DNA of 64,000 nucleotides from SXXH01 sp041165735 (lineage in GTDB: Bacteria > Planctomycetota > UBA1135 > GCA-002686595): contig JBKDQQ010000178.1 of assembly GCA_046341775.1 (NCBI GenBank), forward strand, positions 10,867 through 74,866, in the 5' to 3' direction. Position 1 is the stretch's first letter. Each line of letters begins with the position of its first letter. A program made the position numbers and the translations under genes. Positions 33,257-43,559 of the stretch are shown here, in pieces. The notes below the pieces were generated by a model that saw only the letters and a program-made list of their open reading frames with translations, did no database searches and was not told the DNA's origin.

Positions 33257-36200
33257 ATGGTCGAGGATCGCCAAGCGGAGGGCGCCGGCGACGAGCGCCG
33301 GCTCGAAGCGCAGGCGCGCGAACGCGCGCGCGCCGCCGCGCACGCCGCGTTCGCCGACTTCCTCGCGCGACGCCAAGGCGACGACCTCGACGAGGACGCC
33401 TGGCTCGCGGGCTTCGACGCGGCGGTGCGGGCCGAATTGCGCGCCATCATCGACGACTATGAAAGCCTGTCGCGCGAGTACCGCGGCCACGCCTTCGCGC
33501 TGGCCGCGGGCGCGCGCCTCGGCCCATTCGAACTCGTGCGCGAAGTCGGCCGCGGCGGCATGGGCGTCGTGTGGGAGGCGCGCCAGCACTTCCCGCGGCG
33601 GCGCGTCGCGCTCAAGCTCCTGTACCCGCACCTCTCCCTGCTGCCATCGGCGCTCGAGCGCTTCGAGCGCGAGTCCAGCGTGGCCGCCGGGCTCGCCAGC
33701 GAGCACATCGTCCGCGTCCACCAGGTGGGAGTGCACGAGGACCTGCGCTGGATCGCGATGGAGCTGGTGGAGGGCGGCTTGACGCTCGCCGACCACATAG
33801 CCGATCTTCGTCGTCGGGCGCCGCCTCCCGACCACGCGCGCCGGATGGCCGCGCTGGGTCGCGACATGGCGCTCGCCTTGCGGCAGGCCCACGAGAAGGG
33901 CGTGCTGCACCGGGATGTGAAGCCCGGGAACATCCTGCTCGCGCCGGGCTTCCGCCCCAAGTTGGCCGACTTCGGCCTGGCGCGCGAGGACGGAGGAGCC
34001 CACATCACCCGCGCGGGCGAACTGCTCGGCACGCCCATGTACGCCAGCCCCGAGCAATTGCGCGGCGCCAAGGCGTTGGACGCCAGGAGCGACCTGTATT
34101 CGCTCGGCGCCACGCTCCACGAGGCCTTGACGCTCGAGCGTCCGCACGCGGTCGGCGACGAGCGCGAACTGGCGCGCCGCGTGCTCGAGGACGATCTGCC
34201 CGACCCCCGTCGCCTGCGGCCTTCCCTGCCGCGCGATCTCGCGCTCGTCGTGCGCAAGCTCGGCGCGCTCGATCCCGAGGCGCGCTACCCCGACGCGGGC
34301 GCCGCGGCCGAGGACCTCCAGCGCTTCCTCGATGGCGAGCCGGTGCTGGCGCGCGCCCCGAGCGCGTCGGAGCGCGCCGCGCGCTGGCTCCGCAAGCACG
34401 CGACCGCCGCGGGCCTGGCCTTGGTCCTGTCGTGCTCGAGCGCGTTGCTCGTGTTGCTCGCCGACCGCGCCGAAGCCGCCTCGCGCCGCGCGGAGGAGGC
34501 CAAGGTCCTGCTGCGTTCGCTGGTCGACCTGCAGGATCCGCGCGCCGCCGAGGGAGCGCCGCCGGGGCCGGAGGACCTGGCGCGCGAGCTGCTCGCCGCC
34601 GCCGAGGCGCAGCGCGGCGACGACCGCGCGCGGGCCGCGCGCCTGTGCCTCGCCGCCGGCCGTTCGTGGCGCATGGCGGGAAGCCTGCGCGACGCGGCCG
34701 ACTCGATGCGTCTCGCCGTGCAACTGGCGGATTCCGATCCCGCGCTGCGGCTCGAGGCGGGGGAGGACCTGGTGCGCGCGCTGGCGGAGCTCGACGACCA
34801 CGACGCGTCGCGTCCCTTGTTGGCGGAGTTGATCGAACTCTCGAAGCGGGTCGACGCGTCGCCGACGGACGCAGAGCCGCATCCGCGCACTTGGCGGCTC
34901 CTGTGCGAAGCCTACTCGCTGCAGTTGCGCTGCGAGGATCGCGCCGCGGCCGCCGCGCTGGAGCGCCGCCACGCGGAACTCGTGCCTGCGGGCGGCCTGC
35001 TCGAGGGCATGCGCGCGCGCCGCGCCGCGCTGCGCGTCGCGGGGGATCCGGCGGCCTTCGCCAGCGGTGTGCAGTTGCTGCGCGCCCTGTGCCACCTCGA
35101 CCGCGCCGCGGAGGGCGAGGCGCTGGCGCTCGAACTGCGCGAGGAAGCGCGCCACGCGCCGCTGCGCGCGAACTCCGAGTTGCGCCTGCTGAGCCTCGTT
35201 TGCGAGGCTCGTCGCCGCGCGCTCCCGCCCCTCGAGCACCTCGCGAACGCCGAGTCGCTCGCGCGGGAGTTCGCCGAGCTCCACGGCGCCGACCATCCCT
35301 GGGCGCTCCTCGCGCGCTTCCGCGCCACGGTGGCGGCGCTCGACGCGTGGGGGATGCTGGGCGGGCGGCGCGCGACTTCGCTGCCCGAACTGCTCGCGCG
35401 CTACGAGGACCTCGTGCCGCGCATGGCGCGCCACCTCGGTCCCGGCCACATCGACACGCTCAAGGCCCGCACCGGCCTCGTGATGGTGCGCTTGAATCTC
35501 GCCGCCGCCGACCCGTCGCGGCCCTTCCCGAGCGGCCTGCTGGCGGAGACGGAGGAGCTGTGCGCGGCCTTCCGCGCGCGCTATCCGGCCTCGCACTCGC
35601 GCGTGGTCGTCGCCGAGCGCACGCGCCTCGGAGCGCTGGTCCAACTCGGCCGGCGCGCGGAGGCGCTCGAAGGCCGGCGCGCGCTCGTCGACGCCTACGA
35701 CGCCGCCGGTGGACTCGCGAACAAGGAGGCCTTCGACTTGCGCAACGAGTTCGCCGACGAATTGCTCGAAGCAGGCCTCGTCGACGAGGCGCGCCTGCGC
35801 GCCGCGCGCACGCTCGAGTTGCTCGCCGACGCGCCGTTGGACGAGGGCGTGCGTTGTCGCGCGCGCCACGCCACCCTGCTCGGCCTGGCCCACGCGTCGC
35901 TCCTCTCGGGGTTGCGCGGCGATCTCGTGGCGCGGCTCGACGCCCTCGCCGCCGAGGCGACCGCTTGCGTTTCGCTCGCGGACTTAGGTGGGGACGAGTC
36001 CATCGGACCGGAGGGCGAGCTCGCACGACCGCTCGCGCTGGGGCGCGCGCTGCTCTCGGGCGACGAGGAATGCGCGGCACGCTTGGCGGCCTCGTTCGCC
36101 GCTTCCCCGGACGCGTCGGCGAGCTCCCTGGCGGGCCCGGTCGGCGGCTTCCAGATGCACTGCTTGCTGCTCCACCCCGCGCGCGAGGGGGCGCGCCTGG

Positions 36201-36310
36201 GGCCGGCGCTGGAGGCCTTGGCGCGCAGCATGGAACAACTGGGTGGAACCGCCTGGCGCCGGTGGCAGGCGCTGGAACGCGGCGCGGCGGCGGCTCCTCC
36301 CCTGCGTTGA
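33257..36310 (+). CDS. Membrane-anchored Ser/Thr protein kinase with long C-terminal helical region (kinase A)
   Basis: A 1017-residue Hanks-type kinase. A ~90-residue helical N-terminal extension precedes the kinase domain: glycine loop GRGGMG (98-103), VAIK lysine K120, catalytic HRDVKPGN (218-225), ADFG (237-240) and YASPEQL. It appears complete. A membrane segment (AAGLALVLSCSSALLVLLA, about 386-404) follows, and residues 405-1017 are Leu/Ala/Arg-rich helical repeats resembling TPR solenoids, probably facing the other side. It sits between the ECF sigma factor and a related kinase, all on the plus strand. Substrates are unknown; it may feed the sigma factor. Confidence 0.88.
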   Translation: MVEDRQAEGAGDERRLEAQARERARAAAHAAFADFLARRQGDDLDEDAWLAGFDAAVRAELRAIIDDYESLSREYRGHAFALAAGARLGPFELVREVGRGGMGVVWEARQHFPRRRVALKLLYPHLSLLPSALERFERESSVAAGLASEHIVRVHQVGVHEDLRWIAMELVEGGLTLADHIADLRRRAPPPDHARRMAALGRDMALALRQAHEKGVLHRDVKPGNILLAPGFRPKLADFGLAREDGGAHITRAGELLGTPMYASPEQLRGAKALDARSDLYSLGATLHEALTLERPHAVGDERELARRVLEDDLPDPRRLRPSLPRDLALVVRKLGALDPEARYPDAGAAAEDLQRFLDGEPVLARAPSASERAARWLRKHATAAGLALVLSCSSALLVLLADRAEAASRRAEEAKVLLRSLVDLQDPRAAEGAPPGPEDLARELLAAAEAQRGDDRARAARLCLAAGRSWRMAGSLRDAADSMRLAVQLADSDPALRLEAGEDLVRALAELDDHDASRPLLAELIELSKRVDASPTDAEPHPRTWRLLCEAYSLQLRCEDRAAAAALERRHAELVPAGGLLEGMRARRAALRVAGDPAAFASGVQLLRALCHLDRAAEGEALALELREEARHAPLRANSELRLLSLVCEARRRALPPLEHLANAESLAREFAELHGADHPWALLARFRATVAALDAWGMLGGRRATSLPELLARYEDLVPRMARHLGPGHIDTLKARTGLVMVRLNLAAADPSRPFPSGLLAETEELCAAFRARYPASHSRVVVAERTRLGALVQLGRRAEALEGRRALVDAYDAAGGLANKEAFDLRNEFADELLEAGLVDEARLRAARTLELLADAPLDEGVRCRARHATLLGLAHASLLSGLRGDLVARLDALAAEATACVSLADLGGDESIGPEGELARPLALGRALLSGDEECAARLAASFAASPDASASSLAGPVGGFQMHCLLLHPAREGARLGPALEALARSMEQLGGTAWRRWQALERGAAAAPPLR

Positions 36311-36423
36311 GCCGGCGCGCCCGCCCGGACCCGATCGGCGCGGCCCTGAAGCCTCCAGCCTGATTCGCGCCCTTGAAGTAGGCTTGTCGGCTGGACAAGT
36401 TGGAACAGGTCCTCCTCCCAACC

Positions 36424-38907
36424 ATGGCACTCCCCTCCGCGTCGCCGGCCGAGTCGGGCTCGATCCAGCCGTCGGCCCGCGTGCTGGCCGAGAGGGCCTT
36501 CCACGTCTACCTCGACCAATCGCGCGCGGGAGAGGCTCCGGCGCTGGGAGTGTTCCTCGCGGCGTATCCGGCGGAGGTGCGCGCGCACCTCGAGCTGATC
36601 CTCGAGGACTACATCGCCCTGCGCGGCGTGCTCCAGCCGCATGCGGGGCTGATAGCGGCCGGCTCGGAGATCGGCCCGTTCCGCCTGGTGCGCGAGATCG
36701 GGCGCGGCGGCATGGGGTGCATCTGGGAGGCGCAGCAACGCCTTCCGCGCCGCGTCGTGGCGCTCAAGATCCTCTATCCCCACCTGTCGTTCGTGGACCA
36801 GTCGCTCGAGCGCTTCGAGAAGGAGGCGCGCGCCTGCGGTCGCATCACGCACGAGCACATCGTCGCCATCCACGAGGTGGGCGAGGACCAGGGCCTGCAT
36901 TGGATCGCCATGGAGCTGGTGCCCGGCGGACTGTCGCTGGCCGACATGATCGCCGAGCTGCGCGAGCGCGGCGCGCCCGGCAAGGAGCATTGGCTGCGCA
37001 GCGCGCGGCTCTTCCGCCAGATCGCGGCCGCCTTGTGGTGCGCGCACGACGCGGGCGTCGTGCACCGCGACATCAAGCCCGGCAACATCCTGCTCACCCC
37101 CGAAGGCCAGCCCAAGGTCGCGGACTTCGGCCTCGCGAAGATCCAGGACGACCTGACGCTCTCGCGCTCGGGGCGCTTGTCGGGCACGCCGTACTACATG
37201 AGTCCCGAGCAGGCCGCCAGTTCGCGGCTCGGCGTCGACCTGCGCACCGACATCTACTCGCTGGGCGTGTCGCTGTACGAGACGCTCACGCTCGAGCGGC
37301 CGCACCATGGCGAGACGCAAGGCCAGTTGCTCGAGCGCATCCTGCTCGACGACGCGCCCGATCCGCGGCTCGTCGCGCCGGCCCTGCCGAAGGACCTCGC
37401 CGCCATCGTGATGAAGATGATGGCCAAGCGGCGCGATCGCCGCTATTCGAGCATGGCCGCGGTGGTCGACGATCTCGATCGCTTCCTCGCCGGCGAACCG
37501 CCCGCGGCGCGCGTGCCGGGGCCTCTCGCGCGGCTGGCGCGCGCTGCGCGGCGCCGCAAGGCGGGCATCGCGGTCTCCTGCGCCCTGGTCGCCGTGTTCG
37601 CGGCCGCCACCGTGCTGTACCGGGACGCGGCCAACTCGCGCGCGACGACGGCGCGCAGCGTGGACGACGCCTTGGCGTTGTCCGAAACGCACGCGGGCCT
37701 CGCCGGCGCGAACGACCAGGTGACGCAGGAGCTAGCCGAGACGCTGGGCCTCCGCGCCGGACGAACGGCGGACGCCAAGGAGGCCTGGGACCTGCACTTC
37801 GACGCCGCGCGCCTGCGGCTCGCGGTCGCCGACTTCGACGGCGTGCTCGTCCAACTCGCGCAGGCCGACGAGCGCCTGCCATCCGGGGAGCAGGACATCG
37901 GCATGCGCCTGCGCCTCGCCGACGCCAAGGCGCGCGCCCTGGAGGGCCTCTTCCGCGCGGACGAGCGCCAGCGTGTGCTGCGCGCGGCGCACGAGGAGTC
38001 GCGCGCCCTCGAGCGCGACGACTTCCGGCGCGCCCGCCACCTCGCGCAGTACGCGGCGCAATGCCTGGAGCTGGGGCGCCCGCGGGAAGCCGATGCGGCC
38101 ATGGCGACCTTGCCGGGAATGCGCTCCATGCTGCTGGATCGCCTCATGCGGCTGCAGCGCAACCGCGGGCCGCGCGCGCCGCTGGTGGTCGAGGCGCGCC
38201 TGCTGCTCGCCGAATTGGACGCGGCCTGCGGGTCGCCCGAGCAGATCGAGGAGGCGGCGCGGCACTTCGGCGATGCCGAGCGCGAACTGCGCCGCTCGAG
38301 GGGGGAACTCGACTGGAGCCATCTGCACGCCGTGTGGCGCGGCGATCGCGCGGCGCGCCGCGCCGGAACGCGGCCGCAGGACGCCGAACTCGCGGACCAC
38401 CTGCGGCAGCTGCGCGCCAGCGCGGCGCAGGCGGGCACCCATCCCTTGCTCGTCGCCGGCTGCGATCTGGAACTGGCGCACGCCCACGCCGCCTCGCGCG
38501 ACCACGAACGCGCCACGGACGCGGCGCGCGCCGCCCTCGCGGCCTTCGCCGCCGTGGACGAGTCGCATCCGCTGGCCTTGGAGGCGCAAGCCGCCTTGGC
38601 CTGCGCGCTGCTCGAGCGCGGCGACGCCAAGGCCGCGCTGTCCTGCGCGGAAGCCGCCGCCCACGGCTGGCGCGCGATCGCCGAAGCGCGCTCCGCGCGG
38701 CGGCTCGAGGCCGAATTGCTCGTGGCGCGCTGCGCGTCGGCGCTGCACGGCGCGCGGCATCCGATCGCGCTGGCGGCCGTCGGTCGCGTCGCGCTCGAAG
38801 CGGCCGACGACACGCCGTCGTCCGCGCCCGAGGAGCTGGTCTGGGTGGTCGGCGAAGCGGCGCGCCTCGAGGAGCTGCGCCGCAGTGCGCGCGAACTCGC
38901 GCGCTAG
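36424..38907 (+). CDS. Membrane-anchored Ser/Thr protein kinase (kinase B)
   Basis: An 827-residue paralogue of kinase A with the same order. It has a helical N-terminal extension with an ILEDYIAL segment, a kinase domain (GRGGMG 93-98, K115, HRDIKPGN 214-221, ADFGLAK, YYMSPEQA), a hydrophobic segment (AGIAVSCALVAVFAAATVLY) and a Leu/Ala-rich helical C-terminus. The kinase domains share many residues around ERFE.E...G.I..EHIV..H.VG, suggesting tandem duplication; the C-terminal sensors have diverged. All catalytic residues are present. The start is in an AACCATGG context; an in-frame GTG eight codons upstream (36400) is possible. Confidence 0.88.
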   Translation: MALPSASPAESGSIQPSARVLAERAFHVYLDQSRAGEAPALGVFLAAYPAEVRAHLELILEDYIALRGVLQPHAGLIAAGSEIGPFRLVREIGRGGMGCIWEAQQRLPRRVVALKILYPHLSFVDQSLERFEKEARACGRITHEHIVAIHEVGEDQGLHWIAMELVPGGLSLADMIAELRERGAPGKEHWLRSARLFRQIAAALWCAHDAGVVHRDIKPGNILLTPEGQPKVADFGLAKIQDDLTLSRSGRLSGTPYYMSPEQAASSRLGVDLRTDIYSLGVSLYETLTLERPHHGETQGQLLERILLDDAPDPRLVAPALPKDLAAIVMKMMAKRRDRRYSSMAAVVDDLDRFLAGEPPAARVPGPLARLARAARRRKAGIAVSCALVAVFAAATVLYRDAANSRATTARSVDDALALSETHAGLAGANDQVTQELAETLGLRAGRTADAKEAWDLHFDAARLRLAVADFDGVLVQLAQADERLPSGEQDIGMRLRLADAKARALEGLFRADERQRVLRAAHEESRALERDDFRRARHLAQYAAQCLELGRPREADAAMATLPGMRSMLLDRLMRLQRNRGPRAPLVVEARLLLAELDAACGSPEQIEEAARHFGDAERELRRSRGELDWSHLHAVWRGDRAARRAGTRPQDAELADHLRQLRASAAQAGTHPLLVAGCDLELAHAHAASRDHERATDAARAALAAFAAVDESHPLALEAQAALACALLERGDAKAALSCAEAAAHGWRAIAEARSARRLEAELLVARCASALHGARHPIALAAVGRVALEAADDTPSSAPEELVWVVGEAARLEELRRSARELAR

Positions 38908-38943
38908 GCCGCGCCGCGCGGCGCGCGACCGGAACAGCGAGAG

Positions 38944-40623
38944 CTAGTGGCCCAGCGCGAGGCCGTCCTTGCGCGATTCGCTCGCGCCGACCCACACCCC
39001 GCGCTCGCGGTCGCGCATGACGGCCTGGTAGCCGCCGTACTCGCCGTCGTTCCAACCGACCACGTGTCCGCGCCGCAGCAGCGCGCGCACGACCTCCCAC
39101 TCGTGCCCGGCTTCGAGGTTGACCCGTCCGCCATCGAGCATGCGCTCGCCGGTGGGCTCGCTCGAGCCTTCGTGCAGGATGCGCGGCGCGTCGCCGGCCT
39201 CCTGCAGGTCGAGGTCGAAGTCGACCAGGTTGACCACGACCTGGGCGTGGCCTTGCGGCTGCATCGCGCCGCCCATCAGCGCGAAGGCTACCCACGGCTC
39301 GTCCGCGCGCGTCAGGATGCAGGGGATGATCGTGTGGAACGGCCGCTTGCCCGGCGCGTAGGTGTTGGCTCGTCCGCGCGCGAGGTCGAACATCTCGCCG
39401 CGGTTCTGCAGGACGAACCCATGGCCCGCCACCGCGACGCCGCTGCCCATGCCGCGATAGTTGCTCTGCACGAGGCTCACCATCAGGCCCGACTCGTCGG
39501 CCGCGGCGAGGCAGATGGTGTCGCCCTGTTCGAGCGCCGGGTTGCCCGCTTCGACGCGCTTGGCGCTCTTGGCGCCGATCAGCCCGGCGCGTTCGGCGCA
39601 GTAGTCGTCCGACACCAATCCCGCCACCGGCACGTCGACGAAGGCGGGATCGGCGTACCAGCGCGCGCGATCCTCGAAGGCGAGCTTCTTCGCCTCGACG
39701 AAGTGGTGGATCCAGGCCTCGCTCGCCCGGCCCATGGCGCGCAGGTCGAAGCGCTCGAGCATGCCTAGGATCTGCAGCGCGGCGACGCCCTGCCCCGGCG
39801 GCGGCAGTTCCCACACGCGCACGCCGCGGTAGTCGAGCGACACCGGCGTGGTCCACGCTGCGCGGTGCGCCGCCAAGTCCTCGAGCGAGAGGTGTCCGCC
39901 CGCCGCGCGCGTGGAAGCGACGATGGCGCGCGCGGTCTCGCCCTCGTAGAAGCCCGCGCGACCCTCGCGCGCCACGCGCTCCAGCACCTTGGCGAGCCCG
40001 GGGTTCCTCCACAGTTCGCCCTTCTTCGGCGCGCGCCCGTCGAGCGTCATCTCGGCCACGAAGTTCGCCTCGCCGGACAAGCGCGCCACGCTGCGCTCCC
40101 AGTAGTGCGCGACGAGGTCGGCCACCGGCACGCCTTCCGTCGCGGCCTTGATCGCGGGCTCCAGCACCTTGGCGAGCGGCAGCTTGCCGTGGCGCGCGTG
40201 CAACGCGATCCAACCCTCCACGCAACCCGGGGTCGAGATGGGCAACGGGCCGAAGGAGGGGATGCGCGCGATGCCGCGCTCCTCGAACTCCTCGAGGCGC
40301 AGCCCGCGCGGCGACGCGCCGCTGCTCTCGAGGCCCTCGACGCGCTTCTCGCGCGGGTTCCAAGCCATGGCGAATAGGTCGCCGCCCACGCCGCATCCGG
40401 TCGGTTCCGCGACGCACAAGACCGCGTTGGCGGCGATGGCGGCGTCGGCCGCGCTGCCGCCCGCGCGCAGCATGTCGAGGCCGGCGAGCGTCGCCTGCGG
40501 GATGCTCGTGGCGATCATGCCGCGCGCGCCGTAGGCGACGCTCCTGGATTGGAAGCTCGAACCGGTGACGCGGTCCCCCGCGCAGGTGGCGACGAGGCTC
40601 GTGCAAAGCAACGCGGCGATCAT
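38944..40623 (-). CDS. Gamma-glutamyltransferase family protein
   Basis: A 559-residue Ntn-hydrolase of the GGT/acylase family, with a short hydrophobic N-terminus (MIAALLCTSLVATCAG) suggesting export. The family body is clear: ARGMIATSIPQATLAGLDMLRAGGSAADAAIAAN, PTGCGVGGDLFAM, GPLPISTPGCVEGWIALHARHG and the LPPPGQGVAALQILGML segment. The autoprocessing threonine is T369 in QGDTICLAAADESG; this replaces the more common TTHxSVVD text, so the site is present but variant. GGTs hydrolyse glutathione-type gamma-glutamyl bonds; the true substrate is uncertain. It converges on kinase B. Confidence 0.85.
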   Translation of the reverse strand: MIAALLCTSLVATCAGDRVTGSSFQSRSVAYGARGMIATSIPQATLAGLDMLRAGGSAADAAIAANAVLCVAEPTGCGVGGDLFAMAWNPREKRVEGLESSGASPRGLRLEEFEERGIARIPSFGPLPISTPGCVEGWIALHARHGKLPLAKVLEPAIKAATEGVPVADLVAHYWERSVARLSGEANFVAEMTLDGRAPKKGELWRNPGLAKVLERVAREGRAGFYEGETARAIVASTRAAGGHLSLEDLAAHRAAWTTPVSLDYRGVRVWELPPPGQGVAALQILGMLERFDLRAMGRASEAWIHHFVEAKKLAFEDRARWYADPAFVDVPVAGLVSDDYCAERAGLIGAKSAKRVEAGNPALEQGDTICLAAADESGLMVSLVQSNYRGMGSGVAVAGHGFVLQNRGEMFDLARGRANTYAPGKRPFHTIIPCILTRADEPWVAFALMGGAMQPQGHAQVVVNLVDFDLDLQEAGDAPRILHEGSSEPTGERMLDGGRVNLEAGHEWEVVRALLRRGHVVGWNDGEYGGYQAVMRDRERGVWVGASESRKDGLALGH

Positions 40624-40699
40624 GCTGGCCCTCCTTCGAGGACGAGGATGACCGCCGCGCGCGCGCGACGCCAGAGGCGGGGGCCGCGAACCGCGCGCT

Positions 40700-43099
40700 T
40701 CAGCGCGTGATGCCGGTCACCGCGAGTCCGGTCGGCTGCAGGCCGACCAGCACGTTGGACTGGTTGGCGAGCGTGCCGTCCTCCCGGATCATGTACGGCG
40801 TCATGTCGTCGCCGCCGGAGTTGAGCGCGTACAGCAGGTCGTTGCCCGGCGCGAGCGCCAAGGCCGCGGGGTTGGCGCCCGCGGTCGCGGCCCAACTGCC
40901 TGGTTCCAGCTCGCCCTCGGGGCCGATGCGGTTGCGCGTGACCATGCCGAGGCCCGCGCCGCCCTTGTAGGCGATGTAGCCCCACTTGCCGTCGGCGGAG
41001 AAGGCCACCGCGCAAGGCTCGGGACCGAAGGCCGGCGAAGCGTCGACGCGCGGCACCAGCGCGCCCGAGGCGCGCTCGATCTCGAAGCGCGCGACGAACC
41101 CGAGGTTGGGCATCGGCAGGTGCATCCAGCGCGCGGAAGGGTGGAAGGCGATCTGCGCGGGCATGTCGGCGAGCGCCATGGCCGCGCCGGCGAAGGCGAG
41201 GCCCGTGCGCGCGTCGGCGCGGTAGATGTTCAGCGCGGGCGCGGCTTCGCCCGCTCCGGCGACGAGCACGTAGATGAACTCGCCGGTCGGATCGACCGCC
41301 ACTTGGCGCGGATGCGAGCCGGTCGCGCTGGCGCCGAGGTGCGTGCATTCGCCGCTGACCTGGTCGATGGCCCAAGCATGCAGCTTGCCGTTGCCTTCGA
41401 CGCCCTCGTCGGCGACGCCGTAGAGGAAGCGGCCGGACAGCTCGGCGGTGATGTGGCGGATGCGGCCGAGGACCGACACGTCGCCCGTGCGCGGAGTCAA
41501 CGCGCCGCTGATCGGGTCGACCGCGTAGCGCGAGATCGTGCCGTCGGCGGAGTTGACCACGAAGGCGTGGCGCAGGCGCGCGTCGAGCACGACCGCGGAA
41601 GGCGTGCGCCCCGGCAGGTCCACCGCGCCGGAGTGGTCGACGCTGCCGTCGACGCCGTCGATGGTGTACGAGGAGACCTGCTCGGATTCGGCGGCGACCA
41701 CGTGCACGAAGCACGGCAGCCAGGCGGCCGGGCGGTCGCCGACGGCGCAGCCGATCTTGTTCGGCGTGCCGCGCAGCGCGTAGCTCGTCTCCTTCCGCGG
41801 CGGCAGCGCGCCATCGCCCAGCTCCCAGCTCGACAGCTCGCGCGAGCCGCGGCAGATCGAGAGCAGCCGATCGCCCAGCGTGTCGACGACCACCTGCACG
41901 GGCTCCTCGCCGGCGGGTTGGCTGGAGGTCTCGCTGGCTTGCAGCGTAGCCTCGTCGATGGCGAAGCTGCGCAAGCTGCCTTCGCCGCGCGCCACCGTGT
42001 ACAGGCGCGGCTCGAAGGGGTGCACCGCCAGCGAGCACACGCCATCGCCGGCCTGCTTGAGCTGGATGCCGCTCAAGGCGCCCGCGTCGTCGTAGCCGAG
42101 CACGACGAAGGCGTCGAAGGCCTCGAGCGTGGCGTAGAGCACCTGGCGTCGCGGGTCGGCGACGATCGAGGTCGGCCGGCCGCCATAGAGCTTGAACGGC
42201 TGGCCGCGCGGCACGAGCGCGCCGCGCGAGCCGACCGCGTAGGTCTGCACGGTGCTGCCCGCGCCGTTCCCCGGGGCGCCGGAGGAGGCGACGAACAGGA
42301 AGCGTCCACTGGCGTCGAAGACCAGCGAGCTCGGGCGCGTGCCCGTCGGCAGCGCGGCCTCGAGGCGCTCCAGCACGCCTTGGACGGGATCGAAGGAGAA
42401 TCCGACGAGCAGGTCCTGCTCGAGGTCGACCGCGTACAGGAGCCGGCCGGCCGGATGGATGGCGAGCGCGTGCGGGCCGACGCCCAGCTCGTCGACGTCC
42501 ACCTTCGTCAGGCGGCCGGATTCGACATCGAGGCTCCAGGTCGTGATGTTGCCGCTGGCCTCGTTGGGCGAGAAGGCCCAGTTGCCCAGGGGGTGCACGA
42601 CGAGCTGGCCTGGCGCCGCTTCGCCCACCGAAGTGGCCGCGAAGTCGCGCCGCGCCAAGTCGCCGTCGAGCGCGTCGTAGGTGAAGGCGCTGATCGTGTC
42701 GTCCGCGTCCGAGCTGACGTACGCGAAGCGGATGGGATCGGCCACCGCCACGCGCAACGCGCGCTCGGCGACGCCGTGCGCGGAGGTGGCGCGCACCGTG
42801 TACCAAGCGCGCGGCGAGGCGGCCGTCGGCTGGCCGGAGAGCACGCCGGTGGCAGGGTCGAGGGCGAGGCCCGCGGGCAGCTCCGGCTCGACGGAGAAGC
42901 TCCACGCGGCGGGATCGATCTCCGGCGCCATCGGCGCGAGCGGCGCGCCGGTCGCGAGCACCAGATCCGCATCGGGATAGGCGAGCTCGAGCTCGGGGAC
43001 GACGGGGGTGTCGCCGCCGCCGCCACCGCAGGCAGCGGCGAGCGTGGCGAGCAACAAGGCGTGGGCGTGCAGCGAAGGGCGGAAGGAGGCGGTGGTCAT
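40700..43099 (-). CDS. Beta-propeller lipoprotein, lactonase/YncE-like
   Basis: A 799-residue protein with a lipoprotein signal peptide (HALLLATLAAACGGGGG, lipobox LAAC). A putative Ig-like He_PIG domain follows (ELPAGLALDPATGVLSGQPT). The rest is repeats of the lactonase/YncE propeller pattern, e.g. PHALAIHPAGRLLYAVDLEQDLLVGFSFDP, PSSLVFDASGRFLFVASSG and RQVAVDPTGEFIYVLVAG. Roughly two seven-bladed propellers' worth of repeats is present. No lactonase active-site residues are clear, so a binding or scaffold role is as likely as an enzyme. It starts in a CTCCATG context. Confidence 0.78.
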   Translation of the reverse strand: MTTASFRPSLHAHALLLATLAAACGGGGGDTPVVPELELAYPDADLVLATGAPLAPMAPEIDPAAWSFSVEPELPAGLALDPATGVLSGQPTAASPRAWYTVRATSAHGVAERALRVAVADPIRFAYVSSDADDTISAFTYDALDGDLARRDFAATSVGEAAPGQLVVHPLGNWAFSPNEASGNITTWSLDVESGRLTKVDVDELGVGPHALAIHPAGRLLYAVDLEQDLLVGFSFDPVQGVLERLEAALPTGTRPSSLVFDASGRFLFVASSGAPGNGAGSTVQTYAVGSRGALVPRGQPFKLYGGRPTSIVADPRRQVLYATLEAFDAFVVLGYDDAGALSGIQLKQAGDGVCSLAVHPFEPRLYTVARGEGSLRSFAIDEATLQASETSSQPAGEEPVQVVVDTLGDRLLSICRGSRELSSWELGDGALPPRKETSYALRGTPNKIGCAVGDRPAAWLPCFVHVVAAESEQVSSYTIDGVDGSVDHSGAVDLPGRTPSAVVLDARLRHAFVVNSADGTISRYAVDPISGALTPRTGDVSVLGRIRHITAELSGRFLYGVADEGVEGNGKLHAWAIDQVSGECTHLGASATGSHPRQVAVDPTGEFIYVLVAGAGEAAPALNIYRADARTGLAFAGAAMALADMPAQIAFHPSARWMHLPMPNLGFVARFEIERASGALVPRVDASPAFGPEPCAVAFSADGKWGYIAYKGGAGLGMVTRNRIGPEGELEPGSWAATAGANPAALALAPGNDLLYALNSGGDDMTPYMIREDGTLANQSNVLVGLQPTGLAVTGITR

Positions 43100-43559
43100 G
43101 GAGGTCAGGTCCCTAGTCGTCGGGCGAGGGGAGGCGGTCCCGCCGCCCGGCGTTGCGGTTGCCGGGGAACCTGGGCTTCGGGCGGGTGGTCTGCGAGTGA
43201 TCCACCTGCTCCGATCCAGATTCGAGCAACGATAGCCGAGCCCCATGATTAAAGGAAAGTGCAAAACGATTGGTTTTGCTAAGTGGCTGTTTGACAGTCA
43301 GCTAAGTCGGAAAAGTGTTCGCTCTTGAACAGGGTTGCATCGCGACGCTGGCGCTTGGCGGGGGTCCTTGCAGTCAAGCAGGAAGCACTTTCCATGCAAC
43401 CCTTGCCGCCGGCCGCCTCGCCGCGTGCCCGCCGGCGCGGACGCATGCCCGGGCGGTCGTCGACGCGCGAACGGACCCTGCGCCCGAGTCGCGAAGACGG
43501 GCGCCCCGCGCCCATCGCCGTGCCGGCGGCGCCGCCGATCCGAACTCGGGCCCCTGCGT
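43100..43559. other. Intergenic region upstream of the propeller lipoprotein
   Basis: No gene is evident in 460 bases. An AT-rich island at about 43240-43325 is unusual for the window and contains a perfect small inverted repeat at 43261-43279 and TTGACA at 43291. It lies 140-220 bases upstream of the 43099 start and is the best candidate promoter/operator region; the long leader is notable. The remainder is ordinary GC-rich sequence. Confidence 0.45.
43261..43279. promoter_or_regulatory. Perfect 7-bp inverted repeat, candidate operator
   Basis: GCAAAAC and GTTTTGC flank the five-base centre GATTG. The low-GC composition in a GC-rich genome and the symmetric form suggest a regulator-binding site rather than a terminator (no coding end is near). 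Confidence 0.35.
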
